In this document: positions 51,476 through 60,345 of the stretch, piece after piece
Layout of the letters: each line of letters begins with the position of its first letter
How positions within the stretch are numbered: position 1 is the stretch's first letter
From: Paenibacillus sambharensis
GTDB lineage: Bacteria > Bacillota > Bacilli > Paenibacillales > Paenibacillaceae
Assembly: GCF_003233845.1 (NCBI RefSeq)
Contig: NZ_QKRB01000044.1
Location: forward strand, 558,001 to 622,000
Length of the DNA: 64,000 nt
Reading direction: 5' to 3'
Notes under the pieces: model-generated
What the model saw: only the letters and a program-made list of their open reading frames with translations
What the model was told of the DNA's origin: nothing
Database searches by the model: none
Translations under genes and position numbers: made by a program

Positions 51476-52504
51476 TTGCTGCATCTGACAAGCACGGATC
51501 AAACGGCGATGCTTCTTGGCCGGGCAGGACTCGATGGTGATGTGCAAGTCTGGCGGGAGTTTATGACGGAAGGACCTGTTCGCACAGCTTGGTACAAGCC
51601 GGCTGTCATCGAAGAACGGGCGTCCTATATTGAGGAGACATTAGGCCTTCCGAGGAAGGCTTTCATACAGATCGCAAGCAGCCAGCTGAAGCGTCTCGAG
51701 GAGGCGGCAGAGGCTAGGGAAACCATCGTATTATGGTTTGACGGTGATTTATACGACCAGACGATATTGGCTGCTCTGCTGTATTGGTTCCGGCAGCGGC
51801 AGGCCTCCGGCATGCCAATCGGAAGCTTGGAATGGATTGCGCCCCCTTACAGCTGGGAAAGCCAGAACAGAGAGCCTTTTGGCATTCAGGAACCTAAGCG
51901 TCTGGCGGAATTATGGTCGGCGCGCCGGATTGTGGAGGAGAACCAGCTGCAATTTGCCTCAGAAGGATGGATCGGGTTCTCATCGGAGGACCCGCAATGG
52001 CTGGAGCAGTGGCTTGCAAGGCGGGCTCCGGGGGAGCCCAGCCGGGTCATGCTGGATGCGCTGCGCTTTCACCTGCGGCGGTTTCCTTCTCTGCGCAGCG
52101 GTCTCGGCTCGGTGGAGCGTGAAACGATGCTTCTGCTCAGCATAGGGCCGGCTCGGCCGGACGAACTGCTGACCAAGATTAAGCGTGCATACCCGCTCTA
52201 TGGATTGGGCGAGCTGGCATATGATGGATACCTGCGGCGAATGGAGGCAGCGGGCCTGATCGTCATTCATTATCATCATGCATATCCGGGCTGCCGCGCC
52301 GTTGAGCCTCCTGATTATGACAGCCGGCTGATCACGATGACCTCATACGGCGCGAGGGTCCTCACCGGCCAGGCTGACGTGCTGCGTGACGGACGATGGC
52401 CAGCCCGCTGGCTTGGCGGCATTAAAGTAGGCGGCGGCTCGACGAAGGCCTGGCGGTGCGCAGGAGGCGATCGAGATGGCGGGACAAGCATGATTTATCT
52501 GTAA
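51476..52504 (+). CDS. DUF1835 domain protein
   Basis: The 342-residue protein begins LHLTSTDQTAMLLGRAGLDG and contains REFMTEGPV and IVLWFDGDLYDQ, the pattern of DUF1835 proteins (which begin near MLHIVNG and share ...WxD...EGP...). TTG 51476 is the best start, five bases after AAGGCGGTGA, and aligns with the family's N-terminus; GTG 51467 lies inside that ribosome site. The last 30 residues (after ARVLTGQADVLRDG) are Gly/Trp-rich. Function unknown; other members are cytoplasmic. Confidence 0.82.
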   Translation: MLHLTSTDQTAMLLGRAGLDGDVQVWREFMTEGPVRTAWYKPAVIEERASYIEETLGLPRKAFIQIASSQLKRLEEAAEARETIVLWFDGDLYDQTILAALLYWFRQRQASGMPIGSLEWIAPPYSWESQNREPFGIQEPKRLAELWSARRIVEENQLQFASEGWIGFSSEDPQWLEQWLARRAPGEPSRVMLDALRFHLRRFPSLRSGLGSVERETMLLLSIGPARPDELLTKIKRAYPLYGLGELAYDGYLRRMEAAGLIVIHYHHAYPGCRAVEPPDYDSRLITMTSYGARVLTGQADVLRDGRWPARWLGGIKVGGGSTKAWRCAGGDRDGGTSMIYL

Positions 52505-52558
52505 TAAGGGCATGGTATGTATAGGAAGTATGATTTTACCAGAAGGGAGGCAGGTACG

Positions 52559-52960
52559 ATGGACCATGCTGTACAATTCTCGTTCGCAAGCAGCAACGAG
52601 GCGTCGATGGCATACGCCACCCTGCAGGAGCTTGGGTATTCGCCTGTCCGTGAGGAAGAGCGCGTCCATGTTCACATCCAGCAAGGGGACCTCACCTCGG
52701 CCTTGGAGATTGCGATGGCACATGGAGGGCAGCTGTGCGGTCAAGCGGCGATCCGGGACAATATGGTCATTGAGACGGCTTATGATATGGATGCCATTCC
52801 GATACCCGCCCATACTGTCAATGAAGACTGGGCCGAAGCTTATGCCAGCGATAGGCCAGGCAATGATGAGCTTCGTAACCGTGATGATGCAGCCGCCGAC
52901 ATGGAATTTGATCCGGATGGCGGCGAATATGGTTTCTTCTCGGGAGACGTCAGAGCGTAG
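52559..52960 (+). CDS. Small acidic hypothetical protein
   Basis: A 133-residue protein. Residues 1-65 alternate strand-helix-strand (AVQFSFASSNEASMAYATLQ, ERVHVHIQQGDLTSALEIAM) like a small ferredoxin-like or DUF2007-type fold. The C-terminal half is acidic, Asp/Ala-rich and probably disordered. ATG 52559 follows AAGGGAGG. Its stop codon lies inside the terminator stem. No family assigned. Confidence 0.75.
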   Translation: MDHAVQFSFASSNEASMAYATLQELGYSPVREEERVHVHIQQGDLTSALEIAMAHGGQLCGQAAIRDNMVIETAYDMDAIPIPAHTVNEDWAEAYASDRPGNDELRNRDDAAADMEFDPDGGEYGFFSGDVRA

Positions 52961-52985
52961 CTTGTACGCTTTGACGTTTTTTTTG
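52947..52985 (+). terminator. Terminator overlapping the stop codon of the preceding gene
   Basis: ACGTCAGAGCGTA (containing the TAG stop) pairs with TACGCTTTGACGT, followed by eight T residues. Confidence 0.88.
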
Positions 52986-53017
52986 TATGCAGCTCCGCTG
53001 AAACGTACGACAGAAGA

Positions 53018-53040
53018 ATAGGGCGTTCACGCCCTATAGC
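53018..53040 (-). terminator. Weak terminator of Nudix gene
   Basis: ATAGGGCGT pairs with ACGCCCTAT around a 2-base centre, overlapping the minus-strand stop, followed by TCTTCTG. The loop is too tight unless inner pairs open. Confidence 0.45.
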
Positions 53041-53567
53041 GTGTTCGCGGGAAGAAGCTCCTCGGCAACCAGCTCGAGCACGCAGGTTTCCCGTTCAATG
53101 GAGAGGCCCATGGAGGCCTCTTGATTATTCATGACTAAGCGGTTATGCCGGATTGCTTCATGGACGGGAATCCAGACCGCGGACATGCCGTTAGCCACCT
53201 CGTAGTCCTCCATCTGCGCTTCGCCAAGCTGCTCATCTGCCTTACAGACATAATAATAGGACAGCATATGCACAAGATCGTATTCGGATTTATGATAGGG
53301 CCTGTATTCTTCCGTCATTCCGAACTCCTGCAGGATGGTGATGCCGCTGGCGCCTGTTTCCTCAGCGATTTCCCGCTCTAGTCCGGCTATGAGGTCTTCA
53401 TCGGCCTCCAAGCCGCCTCCGGGAAAGCTGTAATCGTTGTACCGCTTCGTATACAGCAGGAGGATGTCGCTGCCGCGCAGTATAATGGCTCTTGCCGCCC
53501 GGCGGTGGAAGACCGCTCCTTCCAGGCTTGCCAGGTCCTTATGTATGAATTCCTTGATTAGTCTCAT
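53034..53567 (-). CDS. Nudix hydrolase
   Basis: A 177-residue pyrophosphohydrolase. The Nudix box GGGLEADEDLIAGLEREIAE followed by ETG fits G-x5-E-x7-REUxEE, so the metal site is complete. Substrates may be oxidised nucleotides, nucleotide sugars or ADP-ribose; no neighbour decides this. The family-typical strand RAIILRGSDILLL precedes the box. Confidence 0.92.
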   Translation of the reverse strand: MRLIKEFIHKDLASLEGAVFHRRAARAIILRGSDILLLYTKRYNDYSFPGGGLEADEDLIAGLEREIAEETGASGITILQEFGMTEEYRPYHKSEYDLVHMLSYYYVCKADEQLGEAQMEDYEVANGMSAVWIPVHEAIRHNRLVMNNQEASMGLSIERETCVLELVAEELLPANTL

Positions 53568-53742
53568 GCGTTGAACCGCCTCCGGATGTGTAATGGTTTG
53601 CGCTGCGATGGATAAGGCTGGGGGGCTGCCAGGTCAACTCGGCAGCTCGGTGACGCCGTTTTTTGGGGGGGCGAGAGTAATACGTGTATTATAAGGGCAG
53701 GGAATACTTCATGCCAGCTTATAAAGGAGGAGTGAATTTGCC

Positions 53743-54162
53743 ATGTATAAGAAAATTCTAATAGCGGCGGATGGCTCGGAACACTCGCTGCGTGCGGCCG
53801 ACCATGCAGTCGCCATTGCTTCCGCTATTCCTGCAGCAGTGCTGGAAATCTTATATGTATTTGATGCCGAGCATGCAAAGGCTGATGTGATTCACCACTG
53901 GAATGCGCTGGACCGGAGCGATATCCGGAAGCAGCGTGTGGCGGCGGTGGAGACGAAAGCAATTCAAGCGGGCGTGACCTATGATACGAAAATTCTGCAC
54001 GGGGAGCCGGGGCCAGCCATTGTGAAGTACGCTAACGAGAATGAGGCGGATCTTATCGTTCTCGGAAGCAGGGGGCTGAACGCTCTGCAGGAGCTGGTGC
54101 TCGGAAGTGTCAGTCACAAGGTTGCCAAGCGTGCCAGCTGTCCAGTCATGATCGTCAAATAA
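53743..54162 (+). CDS. Universal stress protein (UspA family)
   Basis: A 139-residue soluble protein with the ATP-binding pattern of the UspFG class: ILIAADGSEHS at the start, IVLGSRGLNALQELVLGSVS (G-2x-G-9x-G-[ST]) near the end and a CPVMIVK terminus. Such proteins accumulate in starvation, redox or oxygen stress. The ATG follows AAGGAGGAGTG. It stands alone. Confidence 0.93.
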   Translation: MYKKILIAADGSEHSLRAADHAVAIASAIPAAVLEILYVFDAEHAKADVIHHWNALDRSDIRKQRVAAVETKAIQAGVTYDTKILHGEPGPAIVKYANENEADLIVLGSRGLNALQELVLGSVSHKVAKRASCPVMIVK

Positions 54163-54181
54163 GCAGATGTGTAAAACACAA

Positions 54182-54220
54182 CAAGGGGCGGTTCTGCAGT
54201 ATGCAGTAGCGCCCCTTCAT
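54182..54220. terminator. Bidirectional terminator (usp / flavoprotein)
   Basis: AAGGGGCG pairs with CGCCCCTT around an inner CTGC/GCAG hairpin between two convergent genes. Confidence 0.75.
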
Positions 54221-54222
54221 AA

Positions 54223-55494
54223 TTACTGCAGGCCCTTGACCCGCTCAGCCGCGCACTTGCCGGCCGTGAAGCCGGTGGAGAAGGCGGCTGTAATGTTGTA
54301 GCCTCCGGTATAGCCGTGAATGTCAAGCACCTCTCCGCAAAAGTACAGGCCGTCCATCAGCTTGGACTGCATGGTCCTTGGATCAACTTCCTTGATATTG
54401 ACGCCGCCGCCGGTTACGAAGGCTTCCTCGATGGATAAGGTGCCGTTGATCTCTACGGGAAAAGCTTTGGTTAATTTGGCCAGCTCGTTCCAGGCCTGCT
54501 TGGAAATATTGTCATAAGTTATATCTTCCTTGACGCCGGCAAGCTTCATGATGAGAGGAAGCATACGCTCGGGAAGATAGGTTTTGAGAACGTTCTTGAC
54601 AGCCTTCTTGGGCTCGTCCCGGCACAGCGCGTAGGTATGGGAGTAGACTTCATCAACTCCCTGCTGCGGCTTAAGGTCAATCGTGAGCGTTACGGTCGGC
54701 ACCTTGAACTGCTTGCGCGCCTTTACGACGTACTGGCTGCAGCGCAGAACGATTGGGCCTGATAGACCGAAATGAGTAAAAATCATGTCGCCTTCATGCT
54801 TGATAACAGGCTTCCCCTTCGGATTCCAGACCGTTAACGCCACATCACGCAGTGACAAGCCCTGGAGCTCCTTGCTGCGGATGAAAGGCTCATTGGAGGT
54901 CAGCGGAACCTCTGTAGGATACAGCTCCGTGATCGTATGACCCGCGTTCTCAGCCCAGGCATAGCCGTCTCCTGTTGAGCCTGTATGCGGCACCGATTTG
55001 CCGCCGACCGCAATAATGACAGCTCCGCAGGTCAGTGTCTCCCCGTTCTTAAGCCGCACACCGGTTACCCGTCCGTCATTGTACAGGACATCGTGGACAG
55101 GAGAATTCACCCTGATCTCAACCTGCTGCGAGCGGACCTTGTTAACGAGAGCATCGACAACGGTCTTTGCTTTGTCAGATACCGGGAACATCCTGCCGTT
55201 GTCTTCCTCCTTCAGCCTGATTCCCATTCCTTCGAAGAAATCAATGATATCCCTGTTGCTGAACACTGCAAGTGCACTATGGAGAAAACGGCCGTTGCCG
55301 GGTATATGTTTGATGAGTTCATCCAGATCCTTGGCGTTCGTCACATTGCAGCGGCCGCCGCCCGATATGCCAAGCTTGCGCCCCAGCTTGTCCCCTTTGT
55401 CCACGAGCAGGACCTTGGCACCAAGCCTGCTTGCCGAGACGCATGCCATGAGCCCGGAAGAGCCTCCGCCAATCACGATCACGTCGTAATGCAA
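54223..55494 (-). CDS. NAD(P)/FAD-dependent oxidoreductase (HI0933/BaiN/YtfP family)
   Basis: A 423-residue flavoprotein with a Rossmann FAD site at the start ([20 protein letters not shown]), then the family signature [17 protein letters not shown] and the C-terminal [20 protein letters not shown]. Relatives include BaiN; natural substrates of most members are unknown. It is monocistronic. Confidence 0.92.
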   Translation of the reverse strand: MHYDVIVIGGGSSGLMACVSASRLGAKVLLVDKGDKLGRKLGISGGGRCNVTNAKDLDELIKHIPGNGRFLHSALAVFSNRDIIDFFEGMGIRLKEEDNGRMFPVSDKAKTVVDALVNKVRSQQVEIRVNSPVHDVLYNDGRVTGVRLKNGETLTCGAVIIAVGGKSVPHTGSTGDGYAWAENAGHTITELYPTEVPLTSNEPFIRSKELQGLSLRDVALTVWNPKGKPVIKHEGDMIFTHFGLSGPIVLRCSQYVVKARKQFKVPTVTLTIDLKPQQGVDEVYSHTYALCRDEPKKAVKNVLKTYLPERMLPLIMKLAGVKEDITYDNISKQAWNELAKLTKAFPVEINGTLSIEEAFVTGGGVNIKEVDPRTMQSKLMDGLYFCGEVLDIHGYTGGYNITAAFSTGFTAGKCAAERVKGLQ

Positions 55495-55645
55495 CTGTCA
55501 TCTTCCTTTTCATTAGAGTCATGCAGATCATATCATTATGATCGGAACGAAGACAACTCACTCCCAGCGGGACAATGAACGGGGGTTTGCCATAAGGGGG
55601 CCTCCTGATAAATAATAATAACAGACGAACCAGAAGAGGTGGCCT

Positions 55646-56359
55646 ATGGAACCAGTACGCATCATCCTATTTGATTTGGACGACACACTGCTTCATTTTG
55701 ACGATTATTGGACAGTCAGCATGCAGGAAACCTTTCGTACCTTTCCGCTGACGGCGGGGATCGACCTGGAGGTTCTGTTCCCGGTGTTCCTGGAGAAGGA
55801 CGAACTGTACCATATTGAGTGGCTGGAAGGCCGGCTGGACGGCAGTGAATTCCGCAGGCACCGGTTTATCGATACATTAGCCGCGGTTGGTGTCGATACG
55901 GGCCCTGAGGAGGCGGATGCCTTTGAACGCTGGTATTGGTCCGTCCGTGCTCCCCATATTCCGCACGACACGTCCCTCATTGCCAAGCTGCAGCGTCTAG
56001 CGGGGACTTATCCGCTCGGTATTGTGACCAATGGCACAACCGAGGATCAATTCAATAAGCTGAACAGGATGGGACTCGATACCTTGTTCACACAAGAGAA
56101 TGTGTTCATCTCGGATGCGATGGGGGCGGCCAAGCCCACCCCGGATTCTTATTTGATTCCTGCCAGGGCATTCGGCGTCCGGCCGGAGGAGGTGCTGTTT
56201 GTCGGCGACTCGTGGCAGAACGATGTAGAGGGGCCGATGCGCCAGGGAATGCAGGCTGTCTGGATGAACCGCAAGGGACTGCCGCAGCCTGCAGAACCGA
56301 AGCCGGTCGCGGTCATTACGGATTTGGCAGAGCTTGAGAAGCTGCTGGCAGACCGCTAG
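55646..56359 (+). CDS. HAD family hydrolase
   Basis: A 237-residue HAD phosphatase: nucleophile motif LFDLDDTLLHFDDYW, motif II VTNGTTE, motif III lysine in AAKPTPDSY and motif IV FVGDSWQNDVEG. The all-helical cap between motifs I and II makes it a subfamily IA (YjjG/YsaA-type) enzyme. Likely substrates are small phosphates or nucleotides. The ATG follows AGAAGAGGTGG. Confidence 0.92.
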   Translation: MEPVRIILFDLDDTLLHFDDYWTVSMQETFRTFPLTAGIDLEVLFPVFLEKDELYHIEWLEGRLDGSEFRRHRFIDTLAAVGVDTGPEEADAFERWYWSVRAPHIPHDTSLIAKLQRLAGTYPLGIVTNGTTEDQFNKLNRMGLDTLFTQENVFISDAMGAAKPTPDSYLIPARAFGVRPEEVLFVGDSWQNDVEGPMRQGMQAVWMNRKGLPQPAEPKPVAVITDLAELEKLLADR

Positions 56360-56418
56360 CGATTATCAAGGTTCGAAGGTTCGAGGTCAATATATTGCTG
56401 TGACAGGAGGAGTGACAG

Positions 56419-57282
56419 ATGCAGGCCATACAGTTGGACACGATCAAGCTGGCCATGTCAGACGGAATTGAGCTGCACGCGACACACTATTCTCCGGCCG
56501 ACCGTGAGGTGGCAGGCGCTATCTGCCTGCTTCATGGAATGGGTGAGCATGGCGGGCGCTATGAAGAGCTTGCCGGGCGGCTAGCGGGACAAGGATATGC
56601 CATCCTTGCGCCTGATCAGAGGGGACACGGCCGCACACCCGGGAAGAGGGGGCATGCAGAATCGGTATTGAGGCTTGCTGAGGATGCAGCCAGAACGATT
56701 GAATATACACAGGCCATCTATGAAGGGCTGCCGGTCTTCCTGTATGGCCACAGTATGGGAGGCAACGTTGCGCTGAGCTGCGCCCTTCGCTACCGTCCTG
56801 CCATTACCGGACTGGTGCTCTCCAGCCCTTGGCTAAAGCTGGGGTTTGATCCTCCCCGCCACAAGGTCATGCTCGGACAGGTGCTGGCCAGACTGCTGCC
56901 GTCTCTAACCCTGGCTACACAGCTGGAAGCGGGTGCGTTGTACCGCAATGATAATCAGATTAAGAAGGATTGGGAGGATAAGCTGCTGCATAACCGGATT
57001 TCAGCGGCCTTGTATTTCTCCTTAACCGAGGAAGGACGGCGCTCCATCTCTTACATGGCGGATTTGAAGGTTCCGCTGCTGCATCTTCACGGTACGGCCG
57101 ATACCGTTACATCTTATGCAGCGAGCCGCGAGGCAGCGGAGAGAGTGAAGGGTGAGTGCCAGTTTGTGGCGCTTGAAGGCGGCTTCCATGAGCTTCATCA
57201 TGACCGGGAGAAGGAACGCTTTACCAGTATCCTGATTGAATGGCTGAACCGGCTTGTGCAGCTGACCAATAGAGCGGGCTAG
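56419..57282 (+). CDS. Alpha/beta hydrolase, monoacylglycerol-lipase-like
   Basis: A 287-residue serine hydrolase: LLHGMGEHGGRYEELA (oxyanion loop), GHGRTPGKRGHAES and nucleophile GHSMGGNVA, acid in LHGTADTVT, histidine in GGFHELHHD. These match the lysophospholipase/monoglyceride lipase (Hydrolase_4) family. No signal peptide. It is 59 bases after the HAD gene, so the two may share a transcript. Confidence 0.9.
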   Translation: MQAIQLDTIKLAMSDGIELHATHYSPADREVAGAICLLHGMGEHGGRYEELAGRLAGQGYAILAPDQRGHGRTPGKRGHAESVLRLAEDAARTIEYTQAIYEGLPVFLYGHSMGGNVALSCALRYRPAITGLVLSSPWLKLGFDPPRHKVMLGQVLARLLPSLTLATQLEAGALYRNDNQIKKDWEDKLLHNRISAALYFSLTEEGRRSISYMADLKVPLLHLHGTADTVTSYAASREAAERVKGECQFVALEGGFHELHHDREKERFTSILIEWLNRLVQLTNRAG

Positions 57283-57316
57283 AAGCGATATCGCTTCTAC
57301 AGCCTGCTTTTTTTTT
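57274..57316 (+). terminator. Terminator after alpha/beta hydrolase gene
   Basis: An extended hairpin: GCGGGCT plus AGAAGCGAT pair with ATCGCTTCT plus AGCCTGC, with a 2-base bulge, followed by nine T residues. The stop codon lies within it. Confidence 0.85.
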
Positions 57317-57422
57317 GCGGCTTGCTGTCTGCTGAAGGGTGTTCATCCGGATTGTAAAAAATGGGTGTCTATGATTTAATCGGAAGTAGTAAGGCTTAAG
57401 GAATGGGGGAGAGCTGAAATCC

Positions 57423-59120
57423 GTGCTGGAGCATATCCTGTTGCAATTGTTATTATCTCTTGTTCCTGTTTTTGCATTTCAGATCTGGTATGACCGGCCT
57501 GGCAGACGCAAGGGGATTCCGGTTTTCCTGCCGCTGTTTGCCATTCTTACGCTAATCCTGTGCGTGCACTTTTCCAAAGATATTGTATTTGGCCTGGTAC
57601 TGGACAACCGTTACATCCCTTATATTATTGGAGCTCTCTATGGGGGGCCTGCAGGTGCTGTGCTGCTGACAGTCTTATATGCTGTCATGTGGCTTCCAGA
57701 GCTGGCTGGATTGTGGGATTATGCCGGAATGGCGGTGTTCGCAATTCTTCTAGTTCCTGCGCTGATCATGTGCAGAAGGCGGTTTCACAAGAGCGGACGA
57801 ACCATGAAGCAGCGGGCTATGACGGCAGTAAGTTTTATGATTTTTTTGAAAATTTCAACACTTTCTTTGCTTGAGAGCAGCCTTTTGATGGGCTTTACAA
57901 CGGCTGCTGTCATGACGACCATGCTGTATGCAGCGGGTTCAGCCGCCTTGCTCTGGGTTTCCATTATGCTCATTGAAGGTACAATGGAAAAGCAGAGGAT
58001 GCATCACCGTCTGACGCTCGTATCACAGGACTACCGCAATGAGGTGCAGAAGCTGCAGCAGTTCATTGATCTGACGCCGCTCGGAGTTGTTATTGTAGAC
58101 CGGACAGGAGTCATAACACACATTAACGAGCAGGCTGTCCGCTATATGAGCGATAAACCGGAAAGCGCAGGACGCGCCTCCCTGATTGGCGGCCAGATTG
58201 AAGACATGGCATTCAGGGAAGAGGCTTCCACGGTGCGGGATCTACTCAATGAGGTGCTGTGCGGAGGGAAACTTGCCCCGGATATCACGCGGGAAGAGCA
58301 GCGGGTGCTAGTAAGGACGGCGTTTAATATACGCGATGATGTCAGCCGAGATATTATCGGAGCCGCTGTCATCATTCACGATATTACAGAAGTGAGCCAT
58401 CTGAAGGACGAGATATCACGTGTAGAGAGACTTAGTCTGGTAGGACAGATGGCAGCGAGCATCACTCATGAAATCCGGAATCCGATGGCTGTTATCCGGG
58501 GATTTGTACAGCTGATGCATGAACGGAGCTCGGAAGGGCAGCATGAGTACTACAGGATCATTATGGATGAACTGGACCGGGCCAACAGCATCATTAACGA
58601 TTTTCTGTCACTTGCCCAAAATCGCGTGATTGAGAAGGAAAGCCAATCCCTTCATAATGTACTGAATATGCTTAGTCCGCTCCTGTGGGCGGATGCAAAT
58701 TTAAGGGGACAAGTTATTGAGTTTGACTTTTGCAGCGATATGCCTTTCATGGAGATGAACGAGAAGGAAATCAAGCAGTTAATTCTTAATCTCGCCCGCA
58801 ATGGCATGGAAGCCATGGGGGAGAAGGGCAAGCTGGTTATCCGCACCAGCTGTAAGGATGGCGTCATGGAGCTTCAAGTCGAGGATAATGGTGCCGGTAT
58901 CCCGGCTGACCAGCTTGAGCGGCTCTTCGAGCCCTTTTATACAACGAAGACGCGTGGAACCGGGCTTGGCCTGCCCTTATGTCTGAGTATTGCAGAGAGA
59001 CACAATGGCTCCATTAAGGTAGTGTCGGAAGAAGGCAGGGGAACAACCTTTGTCGTGACCTTCCGCAGCGAGGAGGGAAGCGATTCCTTGCCGCAGCGAA
59101 CGGGACAGCATGCAGGATAG
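57423..59120 (+). CDS. Membrane sensor histidine kinase, sporulation-kinase type
   Basis: Residues 1-185 hold five or six membrane helices of the 5TM-LYT type (IPYIIGALYGGPAGAVLL), followed by a PAS domain (about 210-325), a dimerisation helix with phosphorylated His349 (SITHEIRNPMAVIRG) and an HATPase_c domain (NLARNGMEAMG, VEDNGAGIP, TTKTRGTGLGLPL). This layout resembles B. subtilis KinB and related kinases that feed Spo0F. No response regulator is adjacent, in line with an orphan phosphorelay kinase. The start is GTG 57423 after GGGGGAGAG. Confidence 0.9.
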   Translation: MLEHILLQLLLSLVPVFAFQIWYDRPGRRKGIPVFLPLFAILTLILCVHFSKDIVFGLVLDNRYIPYIIGALYGGPAGAVLLTVLYAVMWLPELAGLWDYAGMAVFAILLVPALIMCRRRFHKSGRTMKQRAMTAVSFMIFLKISTLSLLESSLLMGFTTAAVMTTMLYAAGSAALLWVSIMLIEGTMEKQRMHHRLTLVSQDYRNEVQKLQQFIDLTPLGVVIVDRTGVITHINEQAVRYMSDKPESAGRASLIGGQIEDMAFREEASTVRDLLNEVLCGGKLAPDITREEQRVLVRTAFNIRDDVSRDIIGAAVIIHDITEVSHLKDEISRVERLSLVGQMAASITHEIRNPMAVIRGFVQLMHERSSEGQHEYYRIIMDELDRANSIINDFLSLAQNRVIEKESQSLHNVLNMLSPLLWADANLRGQVIEFDFCSDMPFMEMNEKEIKQLILNLARNGMEAMGEKGKLVIRTSCKDGVMELQVEDNGAGIPADQLERLFEPFYTTKTRGTGLGLPLCLSIAERHNGSIKVVSEEGRGTTFVVTFRSEEGSDSLPQRTGQHAG

Positions 59121-59166
59121 TGCGGCGAAACTCTGCACATACTAGCCTCGGAAGGAGGCGGTATAC

Positions 59167-59304
59167 ATGTCCAAGAATCGTGAGCGCGACTCGGAAACTT
59201 ACAAGGGTCCAAGTAAAAGCGGCAGCCGCGGCAACCAGTCCGTCCAGCCGGAGAACCCCGCATTCGACAAGAAGCTGGATGGGCCAAACCGTCCGTCTGT
59301 TTGA
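59167..59304 (+). CDS. Very small basic hypothetical protein (45 aa)
   Basis: A 45-codon frame begins at ATG 59167 after a strong GGAAGGAGGCGG site. The peptide is hydrophilic, rich in Ser, Lys, Asn, Gly and Pro (starts MSKNRERDSETYKGPSKSGS, ends FDKKLDGPNRPSV). Composition and size resemble minor spore proteins, but I cannot match a named family. It is followed 15 bases later by a DUF3905-type gene with its own ribosome site, and the two look like one small operon behind the kinase. Confidence 0.65.
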   Translation: MSKNRERDSETYKGPSKSGSRGNQSVQPENPAFDKKLDGPNRPSV

Positions 59305-59319
59305 CGGGAGGATAGTCCG

Positions 59320-59760
59320 ATGCCAGGTGTTCCGCGTGATAATTGTCATGCTTCTCCGGCTGCTGCGGAAGAAGCGGCTGCCGGAAAGAGCAGTGCTTTC
59401 AAGGATGATCCAGAGCTCGACCCGTATGAGATTGACTTCTTGCCTGACTACAGGATGAACCGGGGTCCCCGCGGCCCGTTCCTTAATTCACAGGGCGTTG
59501 TGATCGGCGATCATGATTATGATTCCCCGCAATCCCCGCTCAATCACTGGTCAGCAGAAACAGATCCAGCAGTGATGAGCGGTGAGGAGTGGGTTCACCC
59601 GTTCAAGGACATCGGTTTCCAGACAGAGGAGAACCGGCAGCTGTTCGAGAAGGGGATACGGCCTCAATCGGGCATCTATATGCATCCGGAGCTGAGCACC
59701 TCATATGAGGCTCGCCGTCCGGAGATCGGGTGTAAAGACCAAGTGATGAGGGATGACTAA
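59320..59760 (+). CDS. DUF3905-type hypothetical protein
   Basis: A 146-residue acidic protein with a short Ala-rich start, then a conserved-looking block: DPYEIDFLPDYRMNRGPRGP, GVVIGDHDYDSPQSPLNHW, ETDPAVMSGEEWVHPFKDIG. This resembles DUF3905 proteins of spore formers (assignment by eye). No catalytic motif, signal peptide or membrane segment. The ATG follows GGGAGG. Confidence 0.75.
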   Translation: MPGVPRDNCHASPAAAEEAAAGKSSAFKDDPELDPYEIDFLPDYRMNRGPRGPFLNSQGVVIGDHDYDSPQSPLNHWSAETDPAVMSGEEWVHPFKDIGFQTEENRQLFEKGIRPQSGIYMHPELSTSYEARRPEIGCKDQVMRDD

Positions 59761-59790
59761 CAACCGGGAGCTGTCTACCGGTTGTTTCTC
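59758..59790 (+). terminator. Terminator after DUF3905-type gene
   Basis: ACAACCGG pairs with CCGGTTGT around a 10-base loop, followed by TTCTC. Confidence 0.7.
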
Positions 59791-59894
59791 TATATATAAG
59801 GTTAAGTAATAGGTGGCGGCATGCGGCTTTGCTTTCACCAATATCCGAATGTATAATAGAACCAAATCTGATAGGGGTAGAGGAGTGATTACGT

Positions 59895-60329
59895 ATGTCG
59901 ATGTCATTTGAACGATACATGATGGATATGGTACAGCCGATGCGGGAGGATTTGACGCGTCTTGGCATCCAGGAGCTGCGTACGCCGGAGGAAGTGGAAG
60001 AGCGTCTGCCAAATGCCAAGGGAACAGCGCTTGTCGTTGTAAATTCCGTGTGCGGCTGTGCGGCAGGCCAGTGCCGTCCGGGCGTGGCGGAAGCCCTGCA
60101 GCATGATATTACGCCTGATCATCTCTTTACCGTATTCGCCGGTCAAGACAAGGAAGCAACGGCAAAGGCACGTGAATATTTCGCGCCGTATCCGCCTTCT
60201 TCACCATCCATTGCGCTGATCAAGGATGGCGAGCTGGTCCATTTCATTGAACGCCACCAGATTGAGAACCGCTCGGCTCAGGAGATTGCAGCGGATTTGA
60301 CAAGTGCCTTTGACCGATTCTGCCGATAA
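59895..60329 (+). CDS. Bacilliredoxin, BrxA/BrxB (YphP/YqiW) family
   Basis: A 144-residue thioredoxin-like protein with the C-G-C active site in NSVCGCAAGQCRPG. Bacilliredoxins remove bacillithiol from mixed disulfides on proteins after oxidative stress. The DUF1094 pattern is complete, including YFAPYPPSSPSIALIKDGE, then VHFIERHQIE. The ATG follows GAGGAGTGATT. It ends 16 bases before nadE. Confidence 0.94.
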   Translation: MSMSFERYMMDMVQPMREDLTRLGIQELRTPEEVEERLPNAKGTALVVVNSVCGCAAGQCRPGVAEALQHDITPDHLFTVFAGQDKEATAKAREYFAPYPPSSPSIALIKDGELVHFIERHQIENRSAQEIAADLTSAFDRFCR

Positions 60330-60345
60330 GGGGAGGGGAACGGAC

